Shown one piece after another: positions 10,878 through 23,715 of a DNA stretch of 64,000 nt. The stretch is from Gloeophyllum trabeum ATCC 11539 (taxonomy: Eukaryota > Basidiomycota > Agaricomycetes > Gloeophyllales > Gloeophyllaceae): NCBI RefSeq assembly GCF_000344685.1, contig NW_006920414.1, positions 316,115 through 380,114 on the forward strand, in the 5' to 3' direction. The stretch's first letter is position 1. Each line of letters opens with the position of its first letter. The translations under genes were made by a program, and so were the position numbers. The notes beneath the pieces are model-generated. The model saw only the letters and a list, made by a program, of their open reading frames with translations, had not been told where the DNA came from and did no database searches.

Positions 10878-13515
10878 CTAGGCGCTAGCACTAGGTGTGA
10901 ACATCCACTCATAAGGCTCCGTACTAACCGGCGTCATGGAAGATCCCGTCGCAGTCTCCGTCATAGTGGGCGTCGGAGTCGCAGCAACGACTTGTACCTG
11001 GAGGGAACGTGTGACAGTCGTACCATCCGAACTAGAAGCGGAAGAGGAGTCGGTTGAAGAAGAAGTGGAGGCAACATTGTCGGCAGAAACAATAGTCGAG
11101 GAGGAAGAGTCCGAGCTGGCGGTTGTAGACGTAGCATCCTGAGCGGTGACTGTGGTCCCACTCGAATCGCTCGAAGTCGTCATTGCTGAGTCGGTACCAG
11201 TAGTGGAGGACAGCGCGTCTTGAGCAGTCGCCGTAGCCGCCACGGTGTCGCTAGAGCTTGAGGTACCAGTCGTCTGCGATGACGGGCTCCCGCCAACAGC
11301 AACAGGCATCTCGGGAGTGAACACTAAGGTCACGTTCATAGGCTGGGCCTGTCCACTTCCTGAGGGAGCACCCTCCTCTGCAGCGTACGAGAACCCAGGC
11401 CGCGTGTCATCTCCGTAGCTCTCCTCGTCGAACCCGCGAGCGGCACCTTCCGAGTTCAACGAGGTCACGCTAGCCACGTTGGCGTTGTCCGGCGTGCCAG
11501 GATCCACGAGGGAGTCATCGCTGCTGTCCTTGCCTTCCGAATCGTCGCCATTGTCGATGATGGGCATGCTCGCCGCGGAGACAGAACCGGTCGACGTAGG
11601 AGCTACTGTCGAAGCGACAGTCGAGGTTGAAGTGACCATAGTCGTAGAAGTAGCATCCGGTGTAGAGTCAGACATCCCGTCATCTTGTCCTGCGAACCAC
11701 ATCGGACGAACGACGCCCGACTGCGTATTATAGGCGAAGAGCTGGGACTTCCCAGGGGCGGTACCTAGAACGAGGGCCATTATGAGAACGGGATGCGGCA
11801 GAGGTCATGAGCGCGTAATTGTAGACTCACCACTACTCATGCAGCTTTCCACACTCATCACGACAGGCTTGACGGGGTCGGGGTCAAACGTCGCGCAATA
11901 GTTTACCATCTCGGCCTGTTCGGAGTTGAAGACGGGAATGCGAAGAGTGACAGGAATGTCCTGCGACGCAGCCTGCATAGTCACCGAGGAAGCTGTGGGC
12001 GCAGACGAAGACGCCGAGCTCGTCATCGACGTCGTCGAAGAACTTGCAGACGTGGAGGTATCGCTGCCAGTCGTGGTAGAGGAAGAGGAATCGTCGGACG
12101 CTGCGACTGCAGAGTCATTGTTGAAAGGGACCAGGAACATCTTGGTCTGCTTGGAGTCTGATACGTTCAGTACGAACGACGTCCCGTTTCCACTCTCCGA
12201 TGTTCCATCAGTACTGGTGGAGTTAGAGGCATCGTAAGCTCCGTAATCGCCGCTCGAGTTCATCGTAGCAAGCACTAGAGAGGCAATCTTGGTGGAATAT
12301 GGAGGGGTTGCCAGTATACTCTGGTGAACGCGTGAGTGAACAGAACGGATGTGGTAGCAATGGCATCGAGAAGCTCACCATGATATCGACTGTTCCAGGA
12401 ACTCCTACCATCCCTAGATCAAGGTCTGCAAAGTCCCTCGCCTCCATGTGCGCGCCCATCCCCAAGCTAGCCCCCATGCCGATACTCATCCCATTTTCGG
12501 AAGGATGTGACTGAATGAGGTAATTGTCGCCTCGGGTGCCGGATAACCAGATGGAACGCCGATGTCCGTGAACATGAACATGGTCGTCATCACCTTTGAC
12601 CACGACCTTGTCGCCATGCGTATGGATGTGCGCGTGGTCGTCCTTACCCTCGACCACTATATCCCTCTTGTGATCATGATCGTGGTCGTGGTCGTGGTCA
12701 TGGTCGTGGTCGTGGTCATGGTCATGGTCTGCTCGGCGATGGATATGGACGTGGTCGTGTTTGCCGTCGACGATAACCTTCTCTCCATGGGCGTGAACGT
12801 GATCATGGTCGCCTTCCACTACCACATCGCGCTTGTGATCATGGTCGTGGTCGTGGTCGTGACCGTGGCTATGGTCGTGGTCATGATCGTGGTCATGGTC
12901 GGCGCTCCGCCTTGCATAGACCCTGGACCCCTTTACGACCGTACCCTCAGACGACGTACCGGAGTGAAGATACGATGCGGGACGAGAGCCCTGCGACCGA
13001 ACTCGGCTGTGCCCGAAGAACCTTGAGGATACCCTACTCTCGCTCTCACCCTCGGACGACGACGAGCGCTTGATGGATATATCACCCATGCGCAAGAGAG
13101 GGTTCATGGGATCGAACGCAGACGGCGATGCATAGTAAAGAGAACGCTAAGTGTGATGTCGAAGTCAGACGACAAACTGGAAGAATACCAGGGACCTCAC
13201 CTTGTCTTTATCTTCCTTCTTTCCCTTGCTCTTCCTTCCCTTGCCACCAGAACCGGTGTGAGATCCACCCTTGCTCTTGTTAGCAGTCTTGACTGCATCC
13301 GATGATACCTTTCGAGTACCGCCTGAACTTGGGTGAGATGAGTGATTGGCTGGTAGAGGGATCTGGATCCTTGTGGAAGGCGTCTGTGGGCGCTTCCCTA
13401 CCGCGCCGGAGTGGGAAGTTTGGGTGGTAGGTACCGCAGCAGACAGAGGGACGGAAGTGAGGGCGAGGGAAGACAGTGCTAGAAGGAATGCAAAGCGACC
13501 GCTGAGGACGACCAT
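10878..13515 (-). CDS. Secreted His/Asp-repeat protein with Ser/Thr-rich tail
   Basis: Four exons (13515-13201, 13146-12379, 12287-11831, 11764-10878) give 2427 bases, 808 residues. The start has a signal peptide (LLALSSLALTSVPLSAA), followed by a Ser/Lys/Gly-rich stretch. Residues about 186-302 are an unusual repeat: long runs of alternating Asp-His, alternating with segments of the type (D)VVVEG...HVHAHG-(E/D)KVVV. Each segment ends in KR or RR (codons near 12906, 12831, 12735, 12666, 12556). The C-terminal half is extremely Ser/Thr/Ala-rich and should be heavily O-glycosylated. No enzyme domain is recognised. His/Asp density suggests binding of zinc, copper or nickel; the dibasic sites suggest Kex2 cleavage. 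Both are inference. A minus-strand TATATAAA sits near 13740. Confidence 0.8.
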
Positions 13516-14358
13516 CGTGACGGAGGATGTAGTGGGGTAGCGGCGACGAAGAGAGAGGACGCAAGGCGAACCGGTCGCAAGAAATTATGGTAGTAATGTG
13601 TGAAGTAGTGTAGAGATCGAAAGCAAAACGAAAGCAAGAGTCACCAGGACTCAGGAAAGCAATACGAAAGCGAAGGCGGGGGAGGAGATGGGGGGAGAGA
13701 GGGAAGGGGGGTGAGGAGCCATGGCAGAAGGAGCGACGGTTTATATACCTTGGAGGTGACATGTTCGAGGTCGGCGGGTGACAGTGAAGGGGTGTCAGCC
13801 ACCGATCGTCGGTGTGAAGGGTCCGGAGATGGGTAGACGCGTCTTCTGCGGATCGCGTCCCAGTCACGTGACGTCGTCAGCCACCAGGGAAAGCGCACAA
13901 GGAACTCAGAACTGCTTGAAACTCAGGAATACAACGAATCCATGAACCACTCACTAAAGTTTGCTGTTATAACTCTACACGTAGCCTGACCAAATGTGTA
14001 ACCGGATTCCGGGAATCAGGGTGAGACAAAGGGAAGCAGCGTCCACCGCAAAATATGGCAGTGAACGGGCCTAGCTGTAAGATTTAACGCGATTCCGGAG
14101 GCCTGTTCAGCGATGAAGTCCCCCGCTTTATGCAGAGCCGACGCAACCAACCGCAGTTTCGTAACATTTCAGCACTATGTTATGGCGCTCCAAATATACC
14201 CACACCTTCGCAAAGCACGCCGGCTCAACAAAGATTTGGGACATTTAGAAGGCCATACGCGACACCACAACTTCCCAATACAAGCACAAAGGTCGCTTCA
14301 ATTTCAGCCAATCAAACGACAAACTGCAAATACCCTATCGTCTTTTCCACTCAGGTAT
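13516..14358 (-). other. Intergenic region upstream of the His/Asp-repeat gene
   Basis: It holds a TATATAAA (minus strand, about 13740-13747), a plausible promoter element for the His/Asp-repeat gene, and the 3' flank of the tubulin cofactor B gene. No further gene is supported. Confidence 0.45.
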
Positions 14359-15348
14359 TCATATTTCCTCATCTTCCATATTGATGTCCTCCACAGGGAA
14401 GTCCCCGACTCTGACTTTCTCGGGGCGCACGAATACACCGTAATTGGGCCGGCAAGTGAAGTACCGTTCGCCTTGCACGCTACGAAGGTTCATTCAGAAT
14501 GCATACGCCCGCATGCTTTTGATACTTACGATCCATCATTCTTGCCAAACGGCTCGTCGTACTCGATACCGACCCATATACCCGTGCTGGCGAACTTGGT
14601 AGGCCCGACGAACCGCACGGTGCCCCTCTTGTGCAGCCCTGGCTCAGAAGACTCGACTTCACAGCGAGCTCCGATGGGGATGTTCACTTCGGGGGCCGGC
14701 TGATGGGTACTTTCATCCTCCTTCTTGTCAGCGAAGCGACCGAGTTTGTGCTGTTGCTTGTACGCGAGGACACTGTCTGTCGCCATCGAGTAATGGAAAC
14801 TGAATCAGAGAGCTGAGGAAATGCAAGAAATACGGCAGTACCTTGCCGCTTCTGGTACTCGCTCTCGCTCAGCTCAAATTTCTGCACTTGCGAAACATCG
14901 TTCAACTGCCCCGTTAGCGACGTAGCTGGGTCAGTATCCACCACCTGAAGCATCGCTTAGACCGTGTCCAAGGAACGGAGTCGAGAGCTCAGGACTCACA
15001 TTCAGTACTTGATGATCCCTCAGACCATAGAACCCGAGTGGCTTGCTCTCATCGTCCAATGTCCCCACAACCTGCGCGTCCGCCTCGGAATTCAAGACCG
15101 AGATAGCTTGGTTGGATACTGGTATACCAGTAACAAGCTCAAGCTTGCCCTACATGTTATATCGCAGGAGTTTGAGTGATCCATAGATAGACAGAGGTTT
15201 ATAATGATCGAAATAAGCTGCTGGCGCAAGGGACGAGAGCGCGACTGGCGCACGCAACCTTTAGCTGCCCGACGGTGAGGTGCAGATCGAAGCGGCGCTC
15301 CGAGCGCGTGTCGGGCGACTTGACGAAGACGGTCACTGTTCCTGACAT
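14359..15348 (-). CDS. ALF1: Tubulin-folding cofactor B (CAP-Gly protein)
   Basis: Five exons join in frame to about 236 residues from MSGTVTVFVKSPDTRSERRF to a C-terminal INMEDEEI. The N-terminal half is the ubiquitin-like domain of the family. A helical linker follows (FELSESEYQKRQ), then a CAP-Gly domain: GARCEVES, GTVRFVGPTKFA, the binding signature GKNDGSVQG and NYGVFVRPEKV. The acidic C-terminal tail resembles the tubulin-like tail that TBCB uses to bind CAP-Gly domains. Cofactor B acts with cofactor E in the cytosol to bind and release alpha-tubulin during folding and dimer assembly. Length and order are normal for the family. The 195 bases upstream separate it from the divergent YTP1-like gene, so the two may share a promoter region. 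Confidence 0.9.
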
Positions 15349-15542
15349 CTCTGCCGCTGCGGTCGGCGATGCTCGGTAAGAGTCGGGCTCAGCAAAGCTG
15401 ATCGTTGATGTCGCCCGACATGACGGGGAGATTTTCCCACGGCACCTTCCTCCTCCTCCATATTATTCCTGGGCGGCCCAGCGCCGGGCGTCGTCCCCTG
15501 CTCTCTGTAGACCTAATCTTGTAACACGGTATACCGACTGTA

Positions 15543-17663
15543 ATGTTTGCGAAGACACTGTCGATTATTCTGGCCCTGGCGTTGCCGGCCATTGCGCACG
15601 AACACCATCATGAACTGAGCGAGGAACAGATGAATGCGCCGGTGGACTCGATTTTGTGGATACATATGGCGCTGCAGGCGTTCGTTTGGGGGATTCTGTT
15701 TCCCACTGGGATGGTCTTGGGACTGACTAGGAGTCGCTGGCATGTACCGTTGCAGGTGAGTCTCAGTGTTCGTGACGCTTGCGGACAGCGAGCGTGCCCC
15801 GGGTCAGACCGTTAGACAACCAATGTCTTATGGCTGGAGATCACTTGGAGGTGTTTTTCGTCTGTTTGACGTTGGTCGTCTCTCGGGATGCTGGGTAACG
15901 CTTGGTGCCCGCAGCGACAAATTGTTCGTGCAAGTTCATCTCGTCTGACTTGGTCCAGAGTGCCGGATTCGCCCTCACATTCGCCGGGATTGTTCTCGGA
16001 CACTCGCATAAAGGGCGACAATTCTACGCCTCCGTACACGGAACCTTCGCCACCATCCTCTTCATCCCCATCCTCACCCAATTGGTGCTCGGCATCTACC
16101 TTAAACTGCACATCCACGAACAGTCTATTCGACCGTATGCAGTGAAACTGCACGGAGTAGTTGGGAAGGCATACCCCGTCCTCGGATGGACCCAGATGCT
16201 GTTTGGTGCGATTGCATTCCGCGGATATTGTCGCGGTGGGCATCTGGGCCAGTGCTTGGCTCACTACATTATGGTGCGCAGTTTATCAGGCCGCAAGGAG
16301 TGTTGACTAAAGGACTCTACAGGGAAGTGGGTTTATCGCGTACGGTGTCATCATGGCTATCTTGTTAATAGTGGGAGAGAACTGGGTGCGTCGGGTTGGT
16401 CGCAGTCCGGAGTGGTGGGACTCGTGGGTCATCATGCTCTGGGGAATCGGTAGGCCGCCCAGTATGGGTGCTTGGTTTTCTTGATACTGACGCGGGACCA
16501 GTCAATACCTTCACGGAGCATCATGGTGGTTCCTGGTCCGTCAAGGATATGCAACATACGTGAGTCATCCTCGGATAGCCGTACAGCACAAAAAATGACC
16601 CGAATGACACAAGGATCATGGGTGTTCTGTGTAAGATTGTTTCCGCTATTGCAGCTGAATCCGCGTGTGCATCGAATTAATGCGTCTTCTCACAGGGTGG
16701 GCTGGCGGCGCACTTGGCATCTTCCTTTCTCGCAATAATAATGTAGGTCGCGACTTTCATCCCTTTGTTTCCTATGGCTGATCTTGCCTGCGGACATATA
16801 GCGCAGCGTTGTTCCTGCTCTAATGTAGACCATCCCCCGCTTATCTGTATTATCACCCAAGCTGACCTCTACTGACTCAAGCATCATCCTGACTGGGTGG
16901 GCGATGTCGGAGCACGCCCAAGCTCTCATGATTTCCACTAAAGTTCATGCAACTTTCGGCCATACGCTCATGCTGGCCGGTGTGACTCGCATCGTCGAGA
17001 TATGCTTCATCCCGTCGAAGATCTCCAACCCTGCGGCCGATGCGGATGGGGATGCACACAGCGAGCATACCTTGGCAGGTGACGAGGGAAGGGAGAGAGA
17101 CTACACTGGAGGGTTCTTTGAAAGAGGTCAAGGGCCCGCGAAAGCCGGAAAGGCGTTTAGGCATTTCCCTCCTTTCGTGAGTGATTCGAGTTGTCGGTGT
17201 AGTATACAGGCTGAAAGCGACGTGGACATTACTAGTTACTCGTTGCAGCTGGGTAAGTCTCGTTCCCATGTCTAAGCGAAGGGTGCTGAGTAGGGATAGG
17301 TTACTATTCATGTCTGCGACCGATGAGGAACTCGAATACGTGCACGACAACGGGATGGATCACGTTACCTACATCCTCATTATGTTCAGGTGCGTCGCTG
17401 CTTCGTTTACTTCCGCAATTTTTGTCACATCACCGCTTTATAGCCTTGCATTCATCCTGTACACACTCATACTGTCCCTCATCCACCTATATTCAGCAAG
17501 CGGGCGAAACGCTCCTGACTCATCGAATTCCGCAAAGAGCATTGAGAACATCGAGATGCTGCCCCATGGGGGCGCGCCGCGGTGGTACGCCCCTGTGCCC
17601 AACACTGCGAGCGGGGAGGAGACGCCAATCACGGCGCATATTATTGGGGACGATGAGGATTGA
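15543..17663 (+). CDS. YTP1: YTP1-like multi-pass membrane protein
   Basis: The start ATG 15543 opens a signal peptide ([18 protein letters not shown]) followed directly by the His-rich HEHHHE. Joined exons encode many hydrophobic segments, including [21 protein letters not shown], then [60 protein letters not shown] and a final pair near [16 protein letters not shown]. This is the fungal YTP1 arrangement: an N-terminal cytochrome-b561-like domain (DUF2427) with conserved histidines, then the YTP1 domain. The cellular role is poorly known. The histidines suggest haem or metal binding, but that is inference. The C-terminal tail is hydrophilic and acidic (IIGDDED). Confidence 0.85.
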
Positions 17664-18119
17664 TCTAGAGGCTGTTGGTTGTTGTATTTCTCGCCTATGT
17701 GTGAGATCGGATGTGTCTACCATTATACATAGTATATATCGTGAAGACTGGTAATGCTGTGGCTCTCACTATATCCGGAAGCTCGTCTCCCTGAGACTAG
17801 TTTGGGCGCCCGTCCGATCGGGTCGGATTGATCAATTGTCGGAAGCCTTTGTCAGTGTCAAGCTCCTATTCCTCCAAGCCACTTTTCGTAGTTAGAACTG
17901 AACCCCAACTGAATCTCCATAATGGTCATTAATAATGTAACTCACTCTGGATACATGCCATGTCGACGACATTTTGCTTTTCCGGTTGCTGACGGGCGAA
18001 AGCGGCACTCGTCTGCAGCCGTGTCCGAGTCGATGACGCGACTCGCCGGCATCAGGAGCCAGATGCTGCCACTCTTTTCCAGACACCACAACTTACCCTA
18101 ATTTCTTGCTTTCTTGGAC

Positions 18120-19311
18120 ATGGCGGGTACGCACATTCTTCGTCTAATATATATTACTGCAGTAAGCTGATCAGTACCGTGAACGCAGCTGCTGGCAGAT
18201 CTGCACTCATCTTGGGCGCAACTGGCGCGACGGGGAAGCACCTACTCCGCGAACTCTTGTCCTCCTCGTACTACTCGCGCGTGGGCGAGTACGGGCGGCG
18301 AGTGACCCCTCTCGACGGCCTTACCAGCGGGAAGGAGAAGCTCGAGCAGAAGCAGATTGATTTTGAGAAACTAGAGGAGGCTGGGTTGGACGCGGGGAAG
18401 TGGGATGTGGTTTATATCACGTACGTATACCCTTTACGTTGGCTTACATTACTACTGGAATGCACAAGGGTTACTGTTTTGATCGGTACTTACGCTATAC
18501 CACTACCAGGCTCGGCACGACGCGCGCAAAGGCCGGAAGCGCCGCGGCTTTCGAGAAGATCGACAGAGAGTGAGCAGTGCACGCATATCTCTCCTCTCGT
18601 CCTACAAGTTTGGTCTGAACGGGATGTATGCGCAGGTATGTGGTGAATGCTGCCCGCCTAGCCAAGTCCAACGACCCCACGCACAAGCAACGGCTCGTTT
18701 ACCTCTCCGTAAGCTCCTAGCCTACAACCTGCGGTAATTTCCACTGTGCACTCACATTTTTTCTGATTAGAGCGGCGGTGCGAACCCGAGTGCGCCCTTC
18801 CTTTACCCTCGGTACGTACTTAACGTTGCCGTCCTTCGCGGGCTTCCTGTATCCTTACCTCACCCTCCCGCAACTTAGGAGTAAAGGCCTGACCGAACTG
18901 GCGCTGGCGTCGCTGGGCTATGACGACACTATCATCCTCCGACCGGGGTTCTTACAGAACGCTCAGCGGGGAGAAAGCAGGCCGGTCGAGTCGGTGCTTG
19001 TGTACGTCTCGGTTTCACCTTCTCTGCTTCCCTTTCACCCACCTGGCTTCTAGTCCGGTCTTCTCGGTGATCTCACGGTTCGTGAGTATCGCCATCGACG
19101 TACGTCTCTGTATTTGCTTGCTCTGGTCGCAAAAGCTGATTCCCAAGCGCAGGTGTCTGTGTTGGCAAAGGGTATGCGGGTGGCTGGCGAGCTGGGTAGC
19201 GCGGGTCTGCCGAAGGAGGTTGGAGCCACGACTGAGGGCAAGGAAGGGGAGAAGTTCACGGTCATCGGGAACGCGGGGTGTATCGCACTCGCGAAGAGCG
19301 CTTCCTCATGA
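18120..19311 (+). CDS. FMP52: FMP52-like NAD(P)-binding protein
   Basis: The first exon is only ATGGCGG. It joins across an intron to CTGCTGGC..., giving M-A-A-A-G-R-S-A-L-I-L-G-A-T-G-A-T-G. The glycine motif GATGATG is the Rossmann nucleotide-binding loop. Later exons carry WDVVYITLGTTRAKAG, RLVYLSSGGANP, a YPRSK active-site motif (Y-x-x-x-K), ILRPGFL and a C-terminal GNAGCIALAKSASS. This matches the HTATIP2/Fmp52 group of atypical short-chain dehydrogenases, which in yeast are found at the mitochondrial outer membrane. The substrate is unknown. Between the first ATG and the next in-frame codons a splice is required, so the intron-1 model decides the start. Confidence 0.85.
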
Positions 19312-21239
19312 ATGTGTGAGTCGTCGCATTGTGAGGGCTTAGGAGTTAACGTGTCGAATTTCTTCTACGTAGGGAAGAGTGATCCGTATTGTATGATGTG
19401 ATCGATGGAGGCTGTATGATTAAGTTCAATGTCAATTGTGGATGATGTTTGGGTCGTGTCTGGTGCCTATGCTTATGTTCCTTGGATTCTGATTGTCGGT
19501 CCTTGCCTGAAGACATAGGCGCTACGGAGCCGAGATCCCATGCCCGGAAATGCAATGGATGACGATACTGTCATTCATCTCATTGTTCGGTAATTATTGC
19601 TCACCCCGGTGGTCTATCGGTGAGTTCCTTAAATTTGGTCTTCGTTTCATGTCTTTCTCGGGCAGCTCACTCGCACTGGCGAGAAGACATCATAGACGGC
19701 GATCTCGGTTTTGCAACCATGGATGTCCGACGTCATGATGACAGCCGAAAATCGCTCTACGTGTGTACAGTACGATGCTGTATCTGGCTCTCTCCCATGA
19801 GCCGCAGTACAGTATCAGGAGCCGGTAATCACGAGCAGATGCGGAACCGGCAAGGGGTCGCTGTCAATGAGAATAGATGATGCATCGGTCTTGTGGTAGG
19901 TTGCCGGGACTACTGATTCTGCAGTGGAGGGTAACCCGTACGGCCTAGGTGAGCATACGGTGAGACAAGTATTGGCTCCTGGACAAGCGCTTGGCCTGCA
20001 TGGATTACCCATCATAAAGTAAGTAACCCACTGTCACAGCGATCTACCACAGGTCCTGTCCTGATGGTCCTGAACTGGTTCTGTTTCAATCTTATAAAGA
20101 GACAAAGGCCTTCATCGCTCTTTGACACAAAGGAGACAAAGCATATCAGTGCCGGTGGGAGTGGAGACTCGTATCCAGTGTCCCGAGAGGGCACTCACAT
20201 CGCATCCGCCCCCGCCAGGGGAATCACCGGTGCCTTACACTTGCATGTCTTTCGTCACTTAGAGTTCCTACGCCATAACCCAACGATCCTAGGGAAAATA
20301 GACCTGCCTCCGACGAACCGCCGGATGGACGGCGTTTCCGGACATGCCCCTACTAGTGGGTATGGACCTGCAATAATTGCCGGCACTTGCGGTGAATATG
20401 CAAGAGCATCCGTTTATTGCTCAAAATAAGTGTTGGCTCCTGGAATAAGTGGATTGTCAGATGGATGAGTCCTTCCTGAAGTGGCTGTATAACAACAGGA
20501 CATCTCAAGGACTCGCGTGTGCCCGAAACCCTCTCGCGGCCACTCATGTGGCAACATGTGTGTCTTCTGCATTCAAATCAATAAACCATCATTAGAGCAC
20601 AGCTGGTGCCTCTCAAATGGCTTATGATCCACAATGCAAGGGAGTGGATGGGTGTGTTTGGAACTCAAGGAGAGATGAAATCTAATGGGTAAGAGTGTAT
20701 TTGCTTGGAATTGGCCCCCATCAAACAACTACTACTAGTACAACCTACCTGATATGAAGGATACAGTATTTGACTGCTGGACTGCAGGGCATTCGATTCT
20801 GAACCAAAGACAAATAATACCTGAGATCAGATATGATGAGATTAGTGTAAATTAGTGGGCACGTGTATTCCTCAGGTTTTCCCAGAAATGCAAAATTTGT
20901 CTATGTAGAGACTTGCCATGTTGACCTTGCTCATGCTTGTATCCTTACACTCGTCGACGATGTCGACGGCGCCTGGTTGCTACTGCGCTTCCCCGCATCC
21001 TGCGGCTGTTGGCTAGATAACGGAACTAAAAGCACTCCACGGCCTAACGCGATTAGGTTCGATGGAGAATTAAATCAGGGCATGCCAGGATTGTAGGTCC
21101 CCCATCACCCATCATTACACAATGTTCCCGAGCCTGTTCGCGACGGACGTCGGACGCGACCGTCGGCGCTAAACCCTCTGCTTTTAGCCTCCCACCATCA
21201 CGGCCGTCACTTTAGGTCTTGTCGCTGTCGTCGACATCG
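19312..21239 (+). other. Long intergenic region with no gene seen
   Basis: About 1.9 kb of relatively AT-rich sequence. Open frames are short and scattered on both strands. I found no signal peptide, domain motif, tRNA or terminal inverted repeat. It may be decayed repeat sequence, but nothing positive supports that. Confidence 0.45.
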
Positions 21240-23355
21240 ATGGAGTGCCCAGGGCTCGATTTTCTTACCCCGTCGTCGGCGACGATGTCGTCGAGCACAC
21301 CCAGCTCTACCCGTGGCCGCCCCCCACTGCCCAGCGGGCCCCGCCTGCGTAAGCCGCCGTCCAAGGCATCGCTGATTCAGACAGAGGCCTCGTCCGATTC
21401 GTACTGGCCGCACAGTCCGTCCCCTTCAGCGACCGAGCCTTCCCCGGTGCTCCCACCGATCTACGAGGCGCCCTGTACATTCCAACCCCAGCGCCACACC
21501 AGTACAGCCGAGAAATCAGTGCAGGTACCCGCACCATCGACTCGCAAGGTCCAAATTACCCCCCTGCCGTACCCTGCTCCTGTGGACTTTGAGATCTCCC
21601 CGACGCCTTTCAAGGGCCTGCCGCTGGAGGCAGCACGATGGACATTCAGCTCACAACAGCTGCAGGAGATCGTGTCGCGCGCGATTCGGTACACCGCGCA
21701 GGAATCACATCTGCGGTTGCTATCGCTGGAGGCGCTGGACGTGGAGATGCCGAGGGAGAAGGAGCAGCTGGAGACGACCCGCTTCTCCACACAGGCGCAG
21801 TACAAGTTCCTGGCTCACAGACGAAACATGCTCATTCAATCCCTACACTCCTACGCTTACTCTCACCACGCCTCCGATTCCGAAGGCCTCAACACCCTTA
21901 CCTCGCTCATTTCACAGCTTAGCTCACTAGTCGGCACCCTGGACAAGCACACGCACACACTCCTCCAAGCCACGACACACGAGCACCAAATCACCTGCCT
22001 CCAAGAAGTGCACCAGGCCTCTGCCCTGGCGGTGGCTCTCCGCAAACTCAATGCATCGTACAAAAAGCGCACGGACGAGCTCAGGCAGGCGCGGCGGCGC
22101 ATTGAGGAGCTCGAGGCGGAGCTGGAGGAGGCGTGGCGCTGCGCAGAAGAGGTTGCGCTCGAGGCGGACGAGGACGATGAGGAGGAGCTGGACGCGCTCG
22201 AGCCGCCCCCGGGCGAGTCGACGATGAACAGCGTCGCGATGGCGCAGGTAATGGGCATCACGGGCACCGCCCACGTCACGAAGGCTACTACATTTAACCC
22301 AGCGGACGAGAAAGTCCCCGAGGACGACTACGACAGCAAGGCGAGCCGGCGCATGAGCAAGGTGAGCGTCGCGAGCACCTCGGCGTCGCGCTCGTCCGGG
22401 GGCCGCCTCGCCCGCGTGCGGTCTGCGCGGAAACGCAGCGTACGCGCATCCAAGGCGAGCCTGCGCCTCCCGAAGACGGTGGTGGACGACCTCATCAATG
22501 CGTCCGGCGCCGACGAGACTGACGAGAGGGGCGATCGATCCGGGCGAAGAAGGCAGCGTAGCCGAAGCAGGAGCCGTAGCAGGAGCAGGGCACAGGCGCC
22601 GTGGGCGTTGGACACGGAGGATATGCCGCCCGTGCCACGGCTGCAGCTCGATTCTGCCAGCAGTCACAGCCCGGCGAGTGCTGTGAAGCCGCAGGGCGGG
22701 TCGTTTTTGGAACTGGATAACGGGAGTAAGAATACAGTTGCGCCCGGCCAGCGGACGTCAACGATTGAGGTGGGCGATATGATGAGTGGACGGGTTAACG
22801 GGAACCTCGGTGGTGAGTCTCCCCCTACTTCCTCTGCCGCGGCTGGAGATGACTGACCTGTCTGCAGACAACGAAGCCGAGCAGCACTCGCATCCCTACT
22901 CTGCGCCACACGACCAGTCCAACTTCCCTCCTAAATATACCGAACGCGAGGACGGGCGGCACTCAGACCCCGACTCGCCTATCGACAATGAGCTCCGCCC
23001 ACCACCTAGGACACGCAGTCGGCCCTTCTCGCAGGACGACCGCTCGCTCGAGTGGGACGAGCGCCCTGGCCCGAGCCGTGTATTTTCCATGCAAGCCCCA
23101 GCGGTAGCGGCGCACCCGACGCACCACCGCGCAAGCCAGTCGACCTCGACGTCGGTGTCGTTCGAGTCGTCGATCCGCGAGTCGGAGCCGCAGAGGAAGA
23201 GCGGGAACGGCGTGCTCAAGCGTGGCGTGTCCGCGCCGCAGCTGAAGAGGACTATCACGGAGTATTTGAGGATCGGGCGGCAAAAGAGGCATACGTGGGG
23301 GACTAGGACTGCAAGGGACGCAGGTGGAGGAGGGAGTGTAGGTCTCGTTTCTTAG
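21240..23355 (+). CDS. Uncharacterised coiled-coil protein
   Basis: The start is the first ATG (MECPGLDFLTPSS); the open frame extends slightly upstream without an ATG. A long first exon runs to about 22813 and joins at G-N-L-G|D-N-E-A-E-Q. The sequence has a Pro/Ser-rich N-terminus, then long helices. A strong coiled coil follows (KKRTDELRQARRRIEELEAE, about residues 280-320), then an acidic patch, an Arg/Ser-rich patch (GRRRQRSRSRSRSRSRAQ) and a low-complexity C-terminus. It looks like a fungal scaffold or cytoskeletal protein, but I recognise no family. The 3' end is uncertain: a GTAGGT donor at the end of the GGGGS segment and a TAGTACTAACAG branch site near 23375 could splice to a short final exon instead of stopping at 23355. 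Confidence 0.7.
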
Positions 23356-23715
23356 GATTTCTGATAGCGGATAGTACTAACAGCGTATCTAAAGTCACCA
23401 GATGTTGCATGAAGTCCCTCAGTGATATTCTTGGACCGTCGGCCAGCCTGGGTGAGTAACGTCCATTGTTTTCTTTTCACCGGGCGCTCAGGCTTTGTTC
23501 GACAGTGCTCTGCCCTTCATGTGCTCTGATCTCACGTATATAATCTGCATGCCATTTCATGTTTTTACTCCGGATTTACGATCTCGGTCACGTCCTTGCT
23601 ACGACTGGTGCCAAGCTTATAATCACCTCATAATGTATCCCCTAATCTGAACGGACATATCCTGTACTTTACTACATAGACTGCGACTCATGCAATATCC
23701 GTCCAGGATCCGCGA

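Noticed and set aside
12562..13026. Val/Met-rich membrane-like frame on the plus strand
   Set aside because: It is the exact antisense of the Asp-His repeat codons in the His/Asp protein, which has signal peptide and consistent splicing.
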